Shown here: positions 27,627 through 35,065 of the stretch, in pieces
Layout: each line of letters starts with the position of its first letter
How positions within the stretch are numbered: position 1 is the first letter of the stretch
From: Rhodocyclaceae bacterium
Lineage (GTDB): Bacteria; Pseudomonadota; Gammaproteobacteria; Burkholderiales; Rhodocyclaceae
Direction: 5' to 3'
Length of the DNA stretch: 64,000 nt
NCBI GenBank assembly: GCA_030824275.1
Contig: JAVBXY010000003.1
Span: 1 to 64,000, forward strand
The notes under the pieces: model-generated
Told to the model about the DNA's origin: nothing
Seen by the model: only the letters and a program-made list of their open reading frames with translations
Database searches by the model: none
Made by a program: the position numbers and the translations under genes

Positions 27627-28169
27627 TCAATGGCCGTGTAACGCCTGCAGAAAGGCTGCGCTGGCACTGGCGAGGTCGGCATCGTTGCTGACTTCGGTCA
27701 CCGGCAGACCTTCCGGCAGCGATGGCTGACGGGCGATGCGGGCGGCGATGTCCGCCGCGCTTTCACGACCTCGTTGCGCCAAGCGCCGGGCCAATACTTC
27801 TGGATGGGCGACGATGGCAACGACGCGCAGTGCCGGGTAGCGCTGGTGGGCGATGGGCAGGTGAGCGCGGGAGCCGTTGAGTACCACCGTGCAGCCCCGC
27901 GCCAGCCAATCGTCGATTTCCCGATCAATGCCATAGCGCAGCCCGTGGCTGTCCCAATGCAGGGCGAAACGACCGGCGGCGAGGCGATCAGCAAATTCCT
28001 CTTCGCTCAAGGCCTCGTGATTCTCGCTGCCGGCATTGGCCGGGCGGGTGATGCGGCGACGGACAAAGCGCCAGCGCGGGTCCGCGCCCAACTGCTCCCG
28101 CGCATGCGCCAGCAGGCTGTCCTTGCCGACGCCGGAAGGCCCGACGACGATGATCAGTTCGCCCGTCAT
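27627..28169 (-). CDS. phnN: Ribose 1,5-bisphosphate phosphokinase PhnN
   Basis: Phosphorylates ribose 1,5-bisphosphate to PRPP, the last step of the C-P lyase pathway. The product is 180 residues. Walker A GPSGVGKDS is at residues 10-18. The guanylate-kinase-like fold has RRITRPANAGSENHEALSE and a C-terminal helical part. It overlaps the upstream DUF1045 gene by four bases (ATGA). It lies apart from the main phnG-M operon but next to its regulator. Confidence 0.93.
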   Translation of the reverse strand: MTGELIIVVGPSGVGKDSLLAHAREQLGADPRWRFVRRRITRPANAGSENHEALSEEEFADRLAAGRFALHWDSHGLRYGIDREIDDWLARGCTVVLNGSRAHLPIAHQRYPALRVVAIVAHPEVLARRLAQRGRESAADIAARIARQPSLPEGLPVTEVSNDADLASASAAFLQALHGH

Positions 28170-28855
28170 GTGCTGGCCAGGGGAAATCGCCGCATCAGGC
28201 GGAAGGGCGAGCCGCTATAGGGCTCCACGTAGAGTGACAAAGCATCGAAGCGGCAGGGCAGGGCCAGGGCCGGGGCGAAGTAATCGGCCAACCAGGGCAG
28301 CAACTGTTCCACCATGGTCGGCGTGACCGTCTGGGTCAGCGAGAGATGGAACTCGAAGCCCTCGAAGACGTGTGGATAGCCCCAGCGCTTGAGGCGAGCC
28401 AGGGCATCGGCATCGAGCGTGTCCGGTCGTCGCCGGGCCAGCGCGCTGGAATCGAGGGGGGCGCGGAATTCGTCGAAGCCCGCAACGCAGGCATCGGCCA
28501 GCGCATGCAGTTCCGGGCTGCGCTTTGCCGTGCGCAAGGCGATGAAATCATCCAGCACGGCTACTTCCAGCGGCGGCAGCTCGAAGCTCGCGCGGTCGGC
28601 AGTGAATTCCTCGATCCGGTCGAGCAACGCCGATTCCTGATAGCCATCGGCGAGATGAAAAGGCGGTTTGATGGTCGCGTGCAGGCCATAGCGACGAGGC
28701 GCGGCGGTGATCGACTCGATCATGTTCGGTGTGAGTCCGGGAAGCTCCGGCGGCACGAAGGCACGTCCGCTCGCGGGGTCGCGGCCCAGCCAGGCATTGC
28801 CCAGATCCCACAGGGGATGGTCAATGGCGGGAGCGAAATAGAGGGCGTAGCGCAT
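28166..28855 (-). CDS. DUF1045 two-histidine phosphoesterase of phosphonate metabolism
   Basis: The product is 229 residues, starting MRYALYFAPAIDHPLWDLG, the usual start of the phn-associated DUF1045 family. Two HxTx/HxSx motifs, HATIKPPF and HLSLTQ, mark a 2H phosphoesterase, a fold that opens cyclic phosphates. No phnP is present in the window, so this enzyme is a candidate for hydrolysing the cyclic ribose phosphate made by C-P lyase; that is inference. It is first in the operon with phnN. A Pho box and -10 lie immediately upstream, with almost no room for a leader. Confidence 0.85.
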   Translation of the reverse strand: MRYALYFAPAIDHPLWDLGNAWLGRDPASGRAFVPPELPGLTPNMIESITAAPRRYGLHATIKPPFHLADGYQESALLDRIEEFTADRASFELPPLEVAVLDDFIALRTAKRSPELHALADACVAGFDEFRAPLDSSALARRRPDTLDADALARLKRWGYPHVFEGFEFHLSLTQTVTPTMVEQLLPWLADYFAPALALPCRFDALSLYVEPYSGSPFRLMRRFPLAST

Positions 28856-28864
28856 GGGGCAGGG

Positions 28865-28898
28865 AGTGTAGGTGGCCTATGTGACAGTTTTATGTAGA
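28865..28898 (-). promoter_or_regulatory. Pho-box promoter of the DUF1045-phnN operon
   Basis: Minus-strand TCTACATAAAACTGTCACA (28898-28880) matches 15 of 19 positions of the E. coli PhoB box CTGTCATAWAWCTGTCAYW, including the last 15. Nine bases later comes TACACT (28870-28865) as -10, the standard geometry with the box replacing the -35. Predicted start is about 28858, only a few bases from the ATG at 28855. Confidence 0.7.
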
Positions 28899-28910
28899 CG
28901 TCTAGACATG
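28895..28910. promoter_or_regulatory. PhnF-type operator, site 1
   Basis: TAGACGTCTA (28895-28904) and GTCTAGAC (28900-28907) are overlapping perfect palindromes, continued by ATGT. GT(C/A)TAGAC is the operator core of HutC-type GntR regulators such as NagR/YvoA and PhnF. It lies in the divergent promoter between DUF1045-phnN and the hexapeptide transferase. Confidence 0.7.
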
Positions 28911-28928
28911 TGAGAATTTTACGCTAGC

Positions 28929-28948
28929 ATGGGCACGCCCATTTTTTT
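28929..28948 (+). terminator. Terminator-like element in the leader of the hexapeptide transferase
   Basis: ATGGG (28929-28933), loop CACG, CCCAT (28938-28942), running into seven Ts (28942-28948). The stem is short, but the T run is the best in the window. Lying before the gene at 28961, it could attenuate that transcript. Confidence 0.4.
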
Positions 28949-28960
28949 GGAAAGCACCCC

Positions 28961-29608
28961 ATGTCCCATACCCATATCGCAGCCCACAATCTGCCGCCCG
29001 CCGTGAGCCTGGGCGAGGCCCCCAGCCTTTCTGCCACTGCCGTCATCCGCGACTGCCGCTTCGGTCGTTACACCCAGGTCGGCGAGCAATCGCGCATGGA
29101 GGACTGCCTGCTCGACGACTACTCCTACCTTCAGCACTACTGCGATATCGCGTCCACGGACATCGGCAAGTTCGCCAACATCGCCGCCATGGTGCGCATC
29201 AATCCGGGCTTCCATCCGGTGGAATGGCCGACGCTGCACCACTTCACCTACCGCCGCACGATGTTCGGCTTGGCGGCGGAGGACGACGCCGATTTCTTCG
29301 CCTGGCGCCGTCGCCAGCGGGTCAGCATCGGCCATGACACATGGATCGGTCACGGCGTGGTCATCATGCCCGGCGTACGCATCGGCAATGGCGCCGTGGT
29401 CGGCAGCAATTCGGTGGTGACCAAGGACGTACCAGCCTACGCCATCGTTGCCGGCGCTCCGGCACGGGTCATCCGCCAGCGCTTCCCACGGGCCATCGCC
29501 GAGGGCCTGGAAGCGACGGCCTGGTGGGACTGGGATCACCAAACACTGAGCGAGCGCATGGAAGACTTTCGCGACCTGCGGACTTTCCTCGCCAAGTACG
29601 CACCTTGA
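28961..29608 (+). CDS. Hexapeptide-repeat transferase of phosphonate metabolism
   Basis: The product is 215 residues. It has a left-handed beta-helix acyltransferase fold with repeats such as IGKFANIAAMV, SIGHDTWIGHGVVIMPGVRIG and GAVVGSNSVVTKDVPAYAIV, followed by a short C-terminal helix. It belongs to the LbetaH family regularly found beside C-P lyase genes; its acceptor is not established to my knowledge. GGAAAG serves as SD. It is divergent from DUF1045-phnN and convergent with phnF. Confidence 0.85.
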   Translation: MSHTHIAAHNLPPAVSLGEAPSLSATAVIRDCRFGRYTQVGEQSRMEDCLLDDYSYLQHYCDIASTDIGKFANIAAMVRINPGFHPVEWPTLHHFTYRRTMFGLAAEDDADFFAWRRRQRVSIGHDTWIGHGVVIMPGVRIGNGAVVGSNSVVTKDVPAYAIVAGAPARVIRQRFPRAIAEGLEATAWWDWDHQTLSERMEDFRDLRTFLAKYAP

Positions 29609-29639
29609 TCCGGAAGGGGCTTTTGATGATCGCCGATGC

Positions 29640-30365
29640 TTACTCGGTGTCGTTGACGACGATCTGCACCGCATCGCCGGCGAAGCGGGAAATGCAGTAC
29701 TCCACCGGCTTGCCTTCCTGATCCACGTTGACGCCGTCCACCTGCAATATCGGCAGGTTGCGCGGCTGCTGCAAGATTTGCGCGGTGGTCTCGTCGGGCA
29801 GGCGGGCGGTGATGCGGCTTTCGGTGCGCTCGTAGTCGTCGACGCCGTAGCGGCGCAGGGCGACGGTGATCGAGCCGGTTTCGAGCACTGCCTCAGCGAT
29901 GCCGGGGAAACGCCTGGCCGGGAAATAGTGACTGCTGAAATTGATTGGAGCGCCGTCTACCTCGCCCACCGTATCCACCTTCAGCAGGGCGCTGCCGGTA
30001 CGCAGACCCAGCGCCTTGGCGATGGGGCCGGCGGCGGTGACGTCCTCACTGCCGACGACGCGCATGCCACCGGCAAGTTGCTGACGGCGGAGGTTTTCCG
30101 AGAAGCGGGTGCGCTTGCCGACGCTGTAGCGCACTGCGTATTCCTGCAAGAAGATGCCTCGGCCCTGCTCGATGCGCACCAAGCCGCGCTTTTCCAGCTC
30201 GGCAACGGCGCGGCGGATGGTGTGGCGGTTCACCGCGAAACGCTCGGCCAGTTCCGCTTCACTCGGCAATCTGCCGCCGGGTTTGTAGACCTCTTCGGCG
30301 ATGTCCTTCTCCAGGGTTTGGACGATCTGCCACCAGACGGCGACGCCGGAGCCACGCTGAATCAT
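29640..30365 (-). CDS. phnF: GntR/HutC-family regulator PhnF
   Basis: Transcriptional regulator of 241 residues. The N-terminal winged helix (about 12-75) reads LPSEAELAERFAVNRHTIRR and LEKRGLVRIEQGRGIFL. A UTRA ligand-binding domain (about 95-235) follows, ending VQIVVND. I start at MIQRGSGVAVWWQ, and a longer frame running into phnG is rejected. It is divergent from phnG with 117 bases between. It very likely binds the GT(C/A)TAGAC sites at 28895, 30464 and 37516. Confidence 0.93.
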   Translation of the reverse strand: MIQRGSGVAVWWQIVQTLEKDIAEEVYKPGGRLPSEAELAERFAVNRHTIRRAVAELEKRGLVRIEQGRGIFLQEYAVRYSVGKRTRFSENLRRQQLAGGMRVVGSEDVTAAGPIAKALGLRTGSALLKVDTVGEVDGAPINFSSHYFPARRFPGIAEAVLETGSITVALRRYGVDDYERTESRITARLPDETTAQILQQPRNLPILQVDGVNVDQEGKPVEYCISRFAGDAVQIVVNDTE

Positions 30366-30389
30366 GCTTGCCTGCCTTTCAGGAACGGG

Positions 30390-30407
30390 GTGTAACAAAA
30401 ACTTCAT
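30390..30407 (+). promoter_or_regulatory. Weak Pho-box-like sequence upstream of phnG
   Basis: GTGTAACAAAAACTTCAT matches about 12 of 18 Pho-box positions, with half-sites TGTAAC and TTCAT at the right spacing. No convincing -10 follows at the usual distance. A TTGACA (30425-30430) lies downstream. Confidence 0.25.
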
Positions 30408-30434
30408 TGATCGATGATTGACTGTTGACATCTT

Positions 30435-30462
30435 AACTGGATATGCTTCGATACATCCAGTT
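30435..30462. repeat. 8-bp inverted repeat in the phnF-phnG promoter region
   Basis: AACTGGAT (30435-30442) and ATCCAGTT (30455-30462) are perfect complements around 12 bases. It directly abuts the PhnF-type operator at 30464. It may be a second regulator site or a leader hairpin. Confidence 0.45.
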
Positions 30463-30463
30463 G

Positions 30464-30477
30464 TATAGACATCTATA
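30464..30477. promoter_or_regulatory. PhnF-type operator, site 2 (phnF-phnG)
   Basis: TATAGA-CA-TCTATA, a perfect 6-bp inverted repeat containing GTATAGAC when read from 30463. It ends six bases before the phnG ATG, so bound PhnF would block phnG transcription or early elongation and probably phnF itself. Confidence 0.75.
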
Positions 30478-30482
30478 ATCAT

Positions 30483-30956
30483 ATGAACATGAACGACAAC
30501 CCCGGTCATCCGGTAGAACGCCAGCACTGGCTGACCGCATTGGCCATGGCGCCCTGTGCGGCGCTGGAACAGGCATTGGAACAGACGCGCAGCGCTGGCG
30601 AACTGCCGACGCTGATCTGGCTGCGTCTGCCGCAAACCGGTCTGTTCATGGTGCGCGCCCGCGCCGGTGGCAGCGGCGCCCAGTTCAACCTGGGGGAGGC
30701 CAGCGTCACCCGCTGCGCGGTGCAGGACGAGGTCGGCCGCATCGGCATCGGCTATGTGCGCGGCGGCAACGTCCGTCATGCCGAATTGATGGCGCTGTTC
30801 GATCTGCTGCTTCAGGACGAAGTGCGTCGGGCGGACTTGCTGGGCGCCGTGATCACGCCGCTTAACGAGCGCCGGCAGGCGGCACGGGAGGCCGCGAGCC
30901 GCGAGGCCGCCGCTACCCGCGTGAATTTCTACACCCTGGCGCGGGAGGTGGAATGA
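30483..30956 (+). CDS. phnG: C-P lyase subunit PhnG
   Basis: Part of the PhnGHIJ core complex that attaches phosphonate to ATP and cleaves the C-P bond. The product is 157 residues. The family region runs from RQHWLTALAMAP to the conserved FNLGEASVTRCAVQ and GYVRGGNVRHAELMAL blocks. First gene of the phnGHIJKLM-fosX-EEP operon; its stop overlaps the phnH start (ATGA). The ATG lies right behind the PhnF operator and has no obvious SD. A second ATG two codons later is possible. Confidence 0.95.
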   Translation: MNMNDNPGHPVERQHWLTALAMAPCAALEQALEQTRSAGELPTLIWLRLPQTGLFMVRARAGGSGAQFNLGEASVTRCAVQDEVGRIGIGYVRGGNVRHAELMALFDLLLQDEVRRADLLGAVITPLNERRQAAREAASREAAATRVNFYTLAREVE

Positions 30957-31576
30957 ACGCGCCTCACATCCCCATGCTGCCCGGCTTCGCCGATCCGGTC
31001 GATGACGGCCAGCGTGTGTTTCGCGCGCTGCTGGATGCCCTGGCCCGTCCTGGAACGGTGAGGCAACTCCCGGGTTTGCAAGTATCGCTGCCGCGTGTGC
31101 CGGCGCCGCTGCATGTTGCTGCCGGCGCCGTGCTGCTCAGCCTGACCGACTTCGAGACGCCCCTGTGGCTGCAATCGCCCGGCGGGGAACTGGCGGCCTG
31201 GTTGCGCTTCCACTGCGGTGCGCCGCTGGTCGCCGAGCCGGGCGAGGCGCGCTTCGCCGTGATCGACAGCCCGGCGACGATGCCGCCATTGAGCGCCTTT
31301 GCCCAGGGTGAGCCCGAGTATCCCGACCGCTCGGCGACGCTGATCGTGCAAGTGGCCGGCTTTGAGCCCAGCGGCTTGCGCCTGCGCGGTCCCGGCATCA
31401 AGGCGGAATGTTGCATCGGCATTGCCGGCTTGCCTGCTGGTTTCTGGCGTCAGCGGCGGGATGCGCAGGCGCATGCGCCGCTCGGCGTGGATCTGTTGTT
31501 CGTTGCCGAACAGGCCGTGCTCGGCTTGCCGCGCAGCACACAGGTTACGCAGGCCGACGAAGACAAGGAGAACTGA
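30953..31576 (+). CDS. phnH: C-P lyase subunit PhnH
   Basis: Core subunit of the C-P lyase complex. The product is 207 residues. Recognisable blocks are GFADPVDDGQRVFRALLDAL, ALARPGTVRQLPG and LLSLTDFETPLWL; the C-terminal PRSTQV is also usual. The fold resembles PLP-dependent transferases but lacks the cofactor lysine role. It overlaps phnG by four bases and is followed by phnI after three. Confidence 0.96.
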   Translation: MNAPHIPMLPGFADPVDDGQRVFRALLDALARPGTVRQLPGLQVSLPRVPAPLHVAAGAVLLSLTDFETPLWLQSPGGELAAWLRFHCGAPLVAEPGEARFAVIDSPATMPPLSAFAQGEPEYPDRSATLIVQVAGFEPSGLRLRGPGIKAECCIGIAGLPAGFWRQRRDAQAHAPLGVDLLFVAEQAVLGLPRSTQVTQADEDKEN

Positions 31577-31579
31577 GCC

Positions 31580-32710
31580 ATGTATGTCGCGGTCAAGGGC
31601 GGTGAAACCGCCATTCTCAATTCCCATGAACTGCTCGCTGCGGCGCGGCGTGGCGACGAGCGTGTGCCCGAAATCACGCCGGCGCAGATACGCCAGCAAC
31701 TGCGGCTGGCGGTGGCGCGGGTGATGAGCGAGGGTTCCCTCTACGACGAAGACCTCGCCGCGCTGGCGCTGAAGCAGGCGGCCGGCGATCAGGTCGAGGC
31801 CATCTTCCTGTTGCGCGCCTATCGCACCACGCTGCCGCGCTTCGGCTACAGCCTGCCGGTGGATACATCGCGCATGGCCCTGCGCCGACGCATCTCAGCG
31901 GCCTTCAAGGATCTGCCGGGCGGCCAGGTACTTGGCCCAACCTACGACTACACCCAGCGCCTGCTCGACTTCTCGCTGTGCGAGCCATCGGCTTCGCCTC
32001 TGCCGCCCCGCGCCGACGAGCCGTTGGCCGAGGCCATGCCGCGCGTCAGCGAGCTACTGGGCCATGAGGGCTTGATGGAAGAAGAGCTACCGCTGCCCGG
32101 CGATCCGGCGCCTGTCGATCTATCGCGGGAACCGCTGTCGTTTCCCGCCGACCGCGCTACACGCCTGCAAAACCTGGCGCGGGGCGACGAAGGTTTCCTG
32201 CTCGCCATGGGCTATTCGACCCAGCGCGGCTATGCCAATTCCCACCCCTTTGCCGGCGAGATTCGCATGGGCGAAGTGGCGCTGGAGATCGTGCCCGAGG
32301 AATTGGGTTTCGCCATCACCATCGGCGAGATCACCCTCACCGAATGCCAGATGATCAACCAGTTCGCCGGTTCGAGCACGGTGCCGCCGCAATTCACGCG
32401 CGGCTACGGCCTGGCCTTCGGCGAAGCCGAGCGCAAGTCCATGGCCATGGCGCTGGTGGACCGCGCCCTGCGCGCCGCCGAACTCGGCGAAGAGACCACC
32501 GCGCCGGCCCAGCAGCCGGAGTTCGTGCTCTCGCATTCGGACAATGTCGAAGCCAGCGGCTTCGTTCAGCATCTGAAACTGCCGCACTACGTGGACTTCC
32601 AGTCCGAACTAGAACTGCTGCGCAAGATGCGCAACAGGCACGAGGGGCGCATGAAAGTCGGCGCTGGCGGGACGGCGCCCACCGAGGTCGCAGCGGAGGA
32701 AAACGCATGA
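31580..32710 (+). CDS. phnI: C-P lyase subunit PhnI
   Basis: With G, H and L, PhnI links the phosphonate to ribose in place of adenine. The product is 376 residues, about 20 longer than E. coli PhnI. The start MYVAVKGGETAILNSHEL and the block GYANSHPFAGEIRMGEV are diagnostic. The extra length is a C-terminal tail that contains KVGAGGTA, encoded by a perfect dispersed-repeat copy. Its stop overlaps phnJ (ATGA). Confidence 0.97.
   Translation: MYVAVKGGETAILNSHELLAAARRGDERVPEITPAQIRQQLRLAVARVMSEGSLYDEDLAALALKQAAGDQVEAIFLLRAYRTTLPRFGYSLPVDTSRMALRRRISAAFKDLPGGQVLGPTYDYTQRLLDFSLCEPSASPLPPRADEPLAEAMPRVSELLGHEGLMEEELPLPGDPAPVDLSREPLSFPADRATRLQNLARGDEGFLLAMGYSTQRGYANSHPFAGEIRMGEVALEIVPEELGFAITIGEITLTECQMINQFAGSSTVPPQFTRGYGLAFGEAERKSMAMALVDRALRAAELGEETTAPAQQPEFVLSHSDNVEASGFVQHLKLPHYVDFQSELELLRKMRNRHEGRMKVGAGGTAPTEVAAEENA
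32653..32677 (+). repeat. Dispersed repeat, copy in phnI tail
   Basis: GAAAGTCGGCGCTGG followed by CGGGACGGCG. It is in sense orientation and is read as KVGAGGTA near the PhnI C-terminus, beyond the part aligned with shorter homologues. Confidence 0.85.
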
Positions 32711-33585
32711 ACACCATCGCCGGCTACAACTTCGCCTATCTCGACGAGCAGACCAAGCGCATGATTCGCCGCGCCCTGCTCAAGGCCGTCGCCATTCCTG
32801 GCTATCAGGTGCCCTTCGGCAGCCGCGAGATGCCGCTGCCCTACGGCTGGGGCACCGGCGGCATCCAGATCACGGCCTCGATACTTGGTCGCGACGATGT
32901 GCTTAAGGTCATAGATCAGGGCTCGGACGACACCACCAACGCCGTCAACATCCGCCGTTTTTTCGCCCGCACCGCCGGCATCGCTACCACCGAAAAGACG
33001 GAAGACGCAACGATCATCCAGACCCGGCACCGTATCCCGGAAAAGCCCCTGAGCGAACAGCAGATCATGGTCTATCAGGTGCCGCTGCCGGAGCCACTGG
33101 CACGTCTGGAGCCGCGCGAAGCGGTGACGCGCAAGCTGCACGCGCTGGCCGACTACGGCCTGATGCACGTCAAGCTCTACGAGGACATCGCCCGCTACGG
33201 CCACATCGCCAGCACCTACGATTACCCGGTGCTGGTCAATGGCCGCTACCTTATGGCGCCTTCGCCGATTCCGAAATTCGACAACCCCAAGCTGCACATG
33301 AACCCCGCCCTGCAACTCTTCGGCGCCGGCCGCGAAAAGCGCGTCTATGCCATCCCGCCCTACACCAAGGTCGAGAGCCTGGACTTCGAGGACCATCCCT
33401 TCAGCGTCCAGCGCTGGGAAGACCCCTGCGCCCTGTGCGGCGCTGAGGACAGTTTCCTCGACGAAGTGGTGCTTGATGACGCTGGCGGCCGCATGTTCGT
33501 CTGTTCCGATTCCGACTACTGCACGACGCGGCAGGCCGCCGGCCATACCGGTTCGCAAAGCCCCGTGGCGAAGGAGGCTGCATGA
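32707..33585 (+). CDS. phnJ: Alpha-D-ribose 1-methylphosphonate 5-phosphate C-P lyase PhnJ
   Basis: Radical SAM catalytic subunit that breaks the C-P bond, giving cyclic ribose phosphate and an alkane. The product is 292 residues. The atypical cluster motif is intact: CALC, then 21 residues, C, then 5 residues, C (region PCALCGAEDSF to CSDSDYC). The N-terminal block NFAYLDEQTKRMIRRALLKA and GYQVPFGSREMPLPYGWGTG are family hallmarks. It overlaps both phnI and phnK by four bases. Confidence 0.98.
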   Translation: MNTIAGYNFAYLDEQTKRMIRRALLKAVAIPGYQVPFGSREMPLPYGWGTGGIQITASILGRDDVLKVIDQGSDDTTNAVNIRRFFARTAGIATTEKTEDATIIQTRHRIPEKPLSEQQIMVYQVPLPEPLARLEPREAVTRKLHALADYGLMHVKLYEDIARYGHIASTYDYPVLVNGRYLMAPSPIPKFDNPKLHMNPALQLFGAGREKRVYAIPPYTKVESLDFEDHPFSVQRWEDPCALCGAEDSFLDEVVLDDAGGRMFVCSDSDYCTTRQAAGHTGSQSPVAKEAA

Positions 33586-34352
33586 ATCCCCTGCTGCGTG
33601 TAAATGGTTTGTCCAAGCGCTACGGCGAGCGCATCGGCTGTGCCGACGTTGGCTTCGATCTGTATCCCGGCGAAGTGCTGGCGGTGGTCGGTGAATCGGG
33701 CTCGGGCAAATCCACCCTGCTGCAACTGCTGTCCACGCGCTTGCCTGCCGATGCTGGCAGTATTCACTACCAGATCACCGGGCGCGGCCTGGTGGATATG
33801 GCGCATCTCTCCGAAGCCGAGCGGCGCTGGCTGCTGCGCACCGACTGGGGCTTCGTCGAACAGAATCCGCGCGACGGCTTGCGCATGAACGTCAGCGCCG
33901 GCGCCAACGTCGGCGAGCGGCTGATGGCCACCGGCGCCCGCCATTACGGCCAGATCCGCGCTACCGCCAGCGACTGGCTGGCGCGGGTGGAACTCGATCC
34001 GGCTCGCCTCGACGAACTGCCGGCCGGCTTCTCCGGCGGCATGCAGCAGCGTCTGCAAATCGCCCGCAACCTCGTCACCCGGCCGCGTCTGGTGTTCATG
34101 GACGAGCCCACCGCCGGCCTCGACGTTTCGGTGCAGGCGCGGCTGCTCGACCTGATGCGCGAACTCGTCACCGATCTCGGCCTTGCCGCCGTGATCGTCA
34201 CCCACGACCTCGCTGTCGCCCGCCTGCTGGCCCATCGCCTGCTGGTGATGCGCCAGGGCCGGGTGGTGGAAACCGGATTGACCGATCAGGTGCTGGACGA
34301 CCCCCAGCATCCTTACACCCAGTTGCTGGTGTCATCGGTGTTGCAGGTCTAG
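33582..34352 (+). CDS. phnK: C-P lyase ATP-binding protein PhnK
   Basis: ABC-type ATPase that binds the PhnGHIJ core. The product is 256 residues. Walker A GESGSGKST is at about 38-46. The signature is FSGGMQQRLQIARNL. Walker B is RLVFMDEPTAGLDVS. It resembles dipeptide-transporter ATPases but no permease is attached. It overlaps phnJ; phnL follows after 8 bases. Confidence 0.96.
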   Translation: MNPLLRVNGLSKRYGERIGCADVGFDLYPGEVLAVVGESGSGKSTLLQLLSTRLPADAGSIHYQITGRGLVDMAHLSEAERRWLLRTDWGFVEQNPRDGLRMNVSAGANVGERLMATGARHYGQIRATASDWLARVELDPARLDELPAGFSGGMQQRLQIARNLVTRPRLVFMDEPTAGLDVSVQARLLDLMRELVTDLGLAAVIVTHDLAVARLLAHRLLVMRQGRVVETGLTDQVLDDPQHPYTQLLVSSVLQV

Positions 34353-34360
34353 GAGATTTC

Positions 34361-35065
34361 ATGAACTCACTCATCCATGTGCAAGGTCTGGCCAAGACTT
34401 TCGTCCTCCACCACCGCGACGGCGCGCAAATTCCCGTGCTCGATGACGTGACGCTCGACGTCGCCGCTGGCGAATGCGTCGCCCTCGCCGGTCCCTCGGG
34501 CGCCGGCAAGAGCACGTTGCTGCGCTGTCTCTACGGCAACTACCTGGCCAGTGCCGGCAGCATTCGCATTCGGCACGAAGGGCACTGGGTGGACCTGGCC
34601 CGCGCTACGCCGCGCGAAATCCTCGCTGTGCGGCGCAAGAGCCTGGGTTATGTCAGCCAGTTCCTGCGCGTGATTCCCCGTGTCTCAACGCTCGACGTGG
34701 TGGCCGAGCCTCTGCGTGAATTAGGCGTGGCTGCGGACGCTGCCCGTGAGCGCGCGGCGGCGTTGCTGGCTCGCCTGCACCTGCCGAAACGCCTGTGGTC
34801 CCTGCCACCGGCGACCTTCTCTGGCGGCGAGCAGCAGCGGGTGAACATCGCCCGTGGCCTGATCGCCGAAAAGCCCGTGCTCTTGCTCGACGAACCGACG
34901 GCCTCGCTGGATGTTGCCAACGCCGAGCGCGTCGCCCAACTCATCGACGAGGCTCGCCAGCGCGGCGCTGCCGTCGTCGGTATCTTTCACGACCCCGCCA
35001 TCCGCGACCGCCTGGCCACGCGCCTGTTTGCAGTCGAGGCACAAATCCTGGAGCTAGCGGCATGA
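34361..35065 (+). CDS. phnL: C-P lyase ATP-binding protein PhnL
   Basis: ABC-type ATPase required together with PhnGHI for nucleophilic attack of phosphonate on ATP. The product is 234 residues. Walker A GPSGAGKST, signature FSGGEQQRVNIARGL and Walker B VLLLDEPTASLDV are present. It has an AGGAGATTTC SD and an ATGA overlap with phnM. Confidence 0.96.
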   Translation: MNSLIHVQGLAKTFVLHHRDGAQIPVLDDVTLDVAAGECVALAGPSGAGKSTLLRCLYGNYLASAGSIRIRHEGHWVDLARATPREILAVRRKSLGYVSQFLRVIPRVSTLDVVAEPLRELGVAADAARERAAALLARLHLPKRLWSLPPATFSGGEQQRVNIARGLIAEKPVLLLDEPTASLDVANAERVAQLIDEARQRGAAVVGIFHDPAIRDRLATRLFAVEAQILELAA

